Shown here: one piece after another, positions 62,933 through 64,000 of the stretch
Layout: each line of letters opens with the position of its first letter
How positions within the stretch are numbered: the stretch's first letter is position 1
Assembly (NCBI RefSeq): GCF_030053415.1
Contig: NZ_JASGBJ010000002.1
Span: forward strand, 248,001 to 312,000
DNA: 64,000 nucleotides
Origin: Marinobacter sp. CHS3-4
GTDB lineage: Bacteria; Pseudomonadota; Gammaproteobacteria; Pseudomonadales; Oleiphilaceae
Direction: 5' to 3'
The notes under the pieces: generated by a model
Databases searched by the model: none
What the model was told of the DNA's origin: nothing
The model's input: only the letters and a program-made list of their open reading frames with translations
Made by a program: the position numbers and the translations under genes

Positions 62933-63673
62933 ATGAAACTGAATTGCGATCTGGGGGAAAGCTACGGCGCCTGGCAAATGGGCCAGGACGAACAGGTCAT
63001 GCCGCTGATCGACATGGCGAACGTCGCCTGCGGTTTCCATGCGGGGGACACCAGCGTCATGCGCCAGACAGTAGCCCTGGCTGCCAGACATGGCGTTGCC
63101 ATCGGCGCTCATCCCTCCTATCACGATATTGCCGGTTTTGGCCGGCGCTCGATTCCCCATTCGCCAGATGAAATTGAAGCCCTGATGCTCTACCAGCTGG
63201 GGGCACTAGATGGCATCTGCCGCGCAGAGGGATTAAAGCTCTCGTACGTGAAACCCCACGGCGCCCTGAACAACGACATGATGCGGGACATGTCGACCCT
63301 TGAAGCCGTCATGGCGGCCATTCACAAGTACGACAGTTCACTTCCCCTGATGCTGCCCGTAACGGTGAACCACGACCGTCATAAAAAGCTGGCTGCCTAT
63401 GTAGGCATTCCGGTGCTTCTGGAAGCATTTGCAGACCGCGCCTATGACGATGAAGGCCAACTGGTCTCCCGGCGCCTGCCAGGCGCAGTGCATCAGTCTG
63501 TCGATAAGATCGTCGATCAGGCAATATCCTTCGCCAACAAGGGCGGCGTTCAAAGCACTTCGGGCCAGTGGCTGGACCTGCCGGCGGACAGCCTGTGCGT
63601 TCACGGTGATACAGAAGGGGCTCTGGCCGCTATTCGCCACATCAGAGACGCGCTTCAGAATCCAAAGGCATGA
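62933..63673 (+). CDS. pxpA: 5-oxoprolinase subunit A (LamB/YcsF)
   Basis: A 246-residue PxpA. The family start MKLNCDLGESYGAWQMGQDE, ANVACGFHAGDTSVMRQTV and GAHPSYHDIAGFGRRS (about 60-75) are unmistakable. With PxpB and PxpC it hydrolyses 5-oxoproline (pyroglutamate) to glutamate at ATP cost. Its stop overlaps the pxpB start (ATGA). Confidence 0.97.
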   Translation: MKLNCDLGESYGAWQMGQDEQVMPLIDMANVACGFHAGDTSVMRQTVALAARHGVAIGAHPSYHDIAGFGRRSIPHSPDEIEALMLYQLGALDGICRAEGLKLSYVKPHGALNNDMMRDMSTLEAVMAAIHKYDSSLPLMLPVTVNHDRHKKLAAYVGIPVLLEAFADRAYDDEGQLVSRRLPGAVHQSVDKIVDQAISFANKGGVQSTSGQWLDLPADSLCVHGDTEGALAAIRHIRDALQNPKA

Positions 63674-64000
63674 TCAGGCCGGTTTCTGAAAATGCCCTGC
63701 TTGTCACCCTGGCTGACGAAATCCGCCAAGAGCTTCCTGCCCAACTCCGCTCGCTGTGCGAGCAACTTGAGGCACAGAAATGGCCGTGGCTGGAAGACCT
63801 GATTCCGTCCTACACAACCCTTTTAATCATTTACGACCCCGACCAGCTGGATTTCCGGCAGGCGATCGCAGCAATCAGACCGATACTGGCTGCCGAGGGC
63901 TCAGGTTCGGCGAATAAGCCCGAAAGCAGGACGATCGAACTTCCGGTCTACTACTCCCCGGAATCCGGTCCAGATCTTGAAGCGCTGGCCGCTGCCTGTT
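63670..64000 (+). CDS. pxpB: 5-oxoprolinase subunit B, N-terminal part
   Basis: The first 110 codons of a PxpB/allophanate-hydrolase-subunit-1-like protein, cut by the right edge. It begins MIRPVSENALLVTLADEI, with the family segment LIPSYTTLLIIYDP (about 48-61) and the start of the LPVYYSPESGPDLEAL region. Its ATG overlaps the pxpA stop. PxpC should follow outside the window. Confidence 0.9.
   Translation, partial: MIRPVSENALLVTLADEIRQELPAQLRSLCEQLEAQKWPWLEDLIPSYTTLLIIYDPDQLDFRQAIAAIRPILAAEGSGSANKPESRTIELPVYYSPESGPDLEALAAAC

Overview
The window reads as ordinary chromosome of a free-living marine gammaproteobacterium. The etfBA/ETF-QO pair, the fused NDH-SelD, the CFA/DUF1365 lipid operon, the PhaD/phasin pair and the general codon use fit Marinobacter or a close relative (inference from gene content; no search was run). 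Genes are dense on both strands. I see no phage, insertion sequence, CRISPR array or rRNA. One tRNA-Leu(UAA) lies at 33152-33238.

Layout. 0-9 kb: a LysR regulator cut by the window edge and divergent from a DUF1127-like small protein, a RES/Xre toxin-antitoxin pair, acpH, an outer-membrane barrel, TrkH potassium uptake, an esterase, an acyltransferase, recQ and a hotdog thioesterase-like protein. 9-14 kb: a periplasmic binding-protein-like protein, a methyl-accepting chemotaxis protein with a sigma-28 type promoter, and a GNAT-nitrilase fusion. 14.4-21.5 kb: the most distinctive block. A phasin/H1-like helix-hairpin-helix protein is translationally coupled to an NADH-dehydrogenase-SelD fusion. 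SelD converges on a SenB-type selenosugar synthase, and a divergent ABC importer of the type proposed to carry selenium oxyanions follows. Together they suggest selenium uptake, activation to selenophosphate and transfer to a sugar, with no SenA in the window. 22.7-33 kb: a YadGH-type exporter, a DUF192 protein, a MASE1-(degenerate GGDEF)-EAL protein, a DMT transporter, and a PAS-GGDEF-EAL protein in tandem with a CheB-CheR fusion. 33-43 kb: tRNA-Leu, a methyltransferase, a saccharopine-dehydrogenase-like protein, small membrane proteins, the electron-transfer flavoprotein system (etfBA divergent from ETF-QO, with a perfect 20-bp palindrome between them), and a secreted protein-GFA-nitrilase cluster. 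43-50 kb: an FKBP isomerase, DUF1285, a radical SAM protein, sixA, gpsA, an STAS/PP2C partner-switching pair and an HD phosphohydrolase. 51-58 kb: a nine-gene lipid-modification operon (desaturase, NTF2-like, SDR, FAD oxidoreductase, DUF1365, CFA-synthase-like, DUF2878 and a secreted protein) with a divergent FAD oxidoreductase. 58-64 kb: xthA, a PhaD-like regulator converging on a phasin, a candidate small RNA, a PmpAB-type YeeE/YedE pair with a sulfur-transferase-like phosphatase, hemH and the start of the pxpAB 5-oxoprolinase operon.

Many gene starts are TTG or GTG, chosen because of a ribosome-binding site. Several convergent pairs overlap at their 3' ends (recQ/DUF4442, selD/senB, DUF192/EAL), which implies antisense overlap of their transcripts. 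Strongest leads: the selenium block without SenA, a structured candidate sRNA with an orphan terminator upstream of pmpA, and the etf palindrome.
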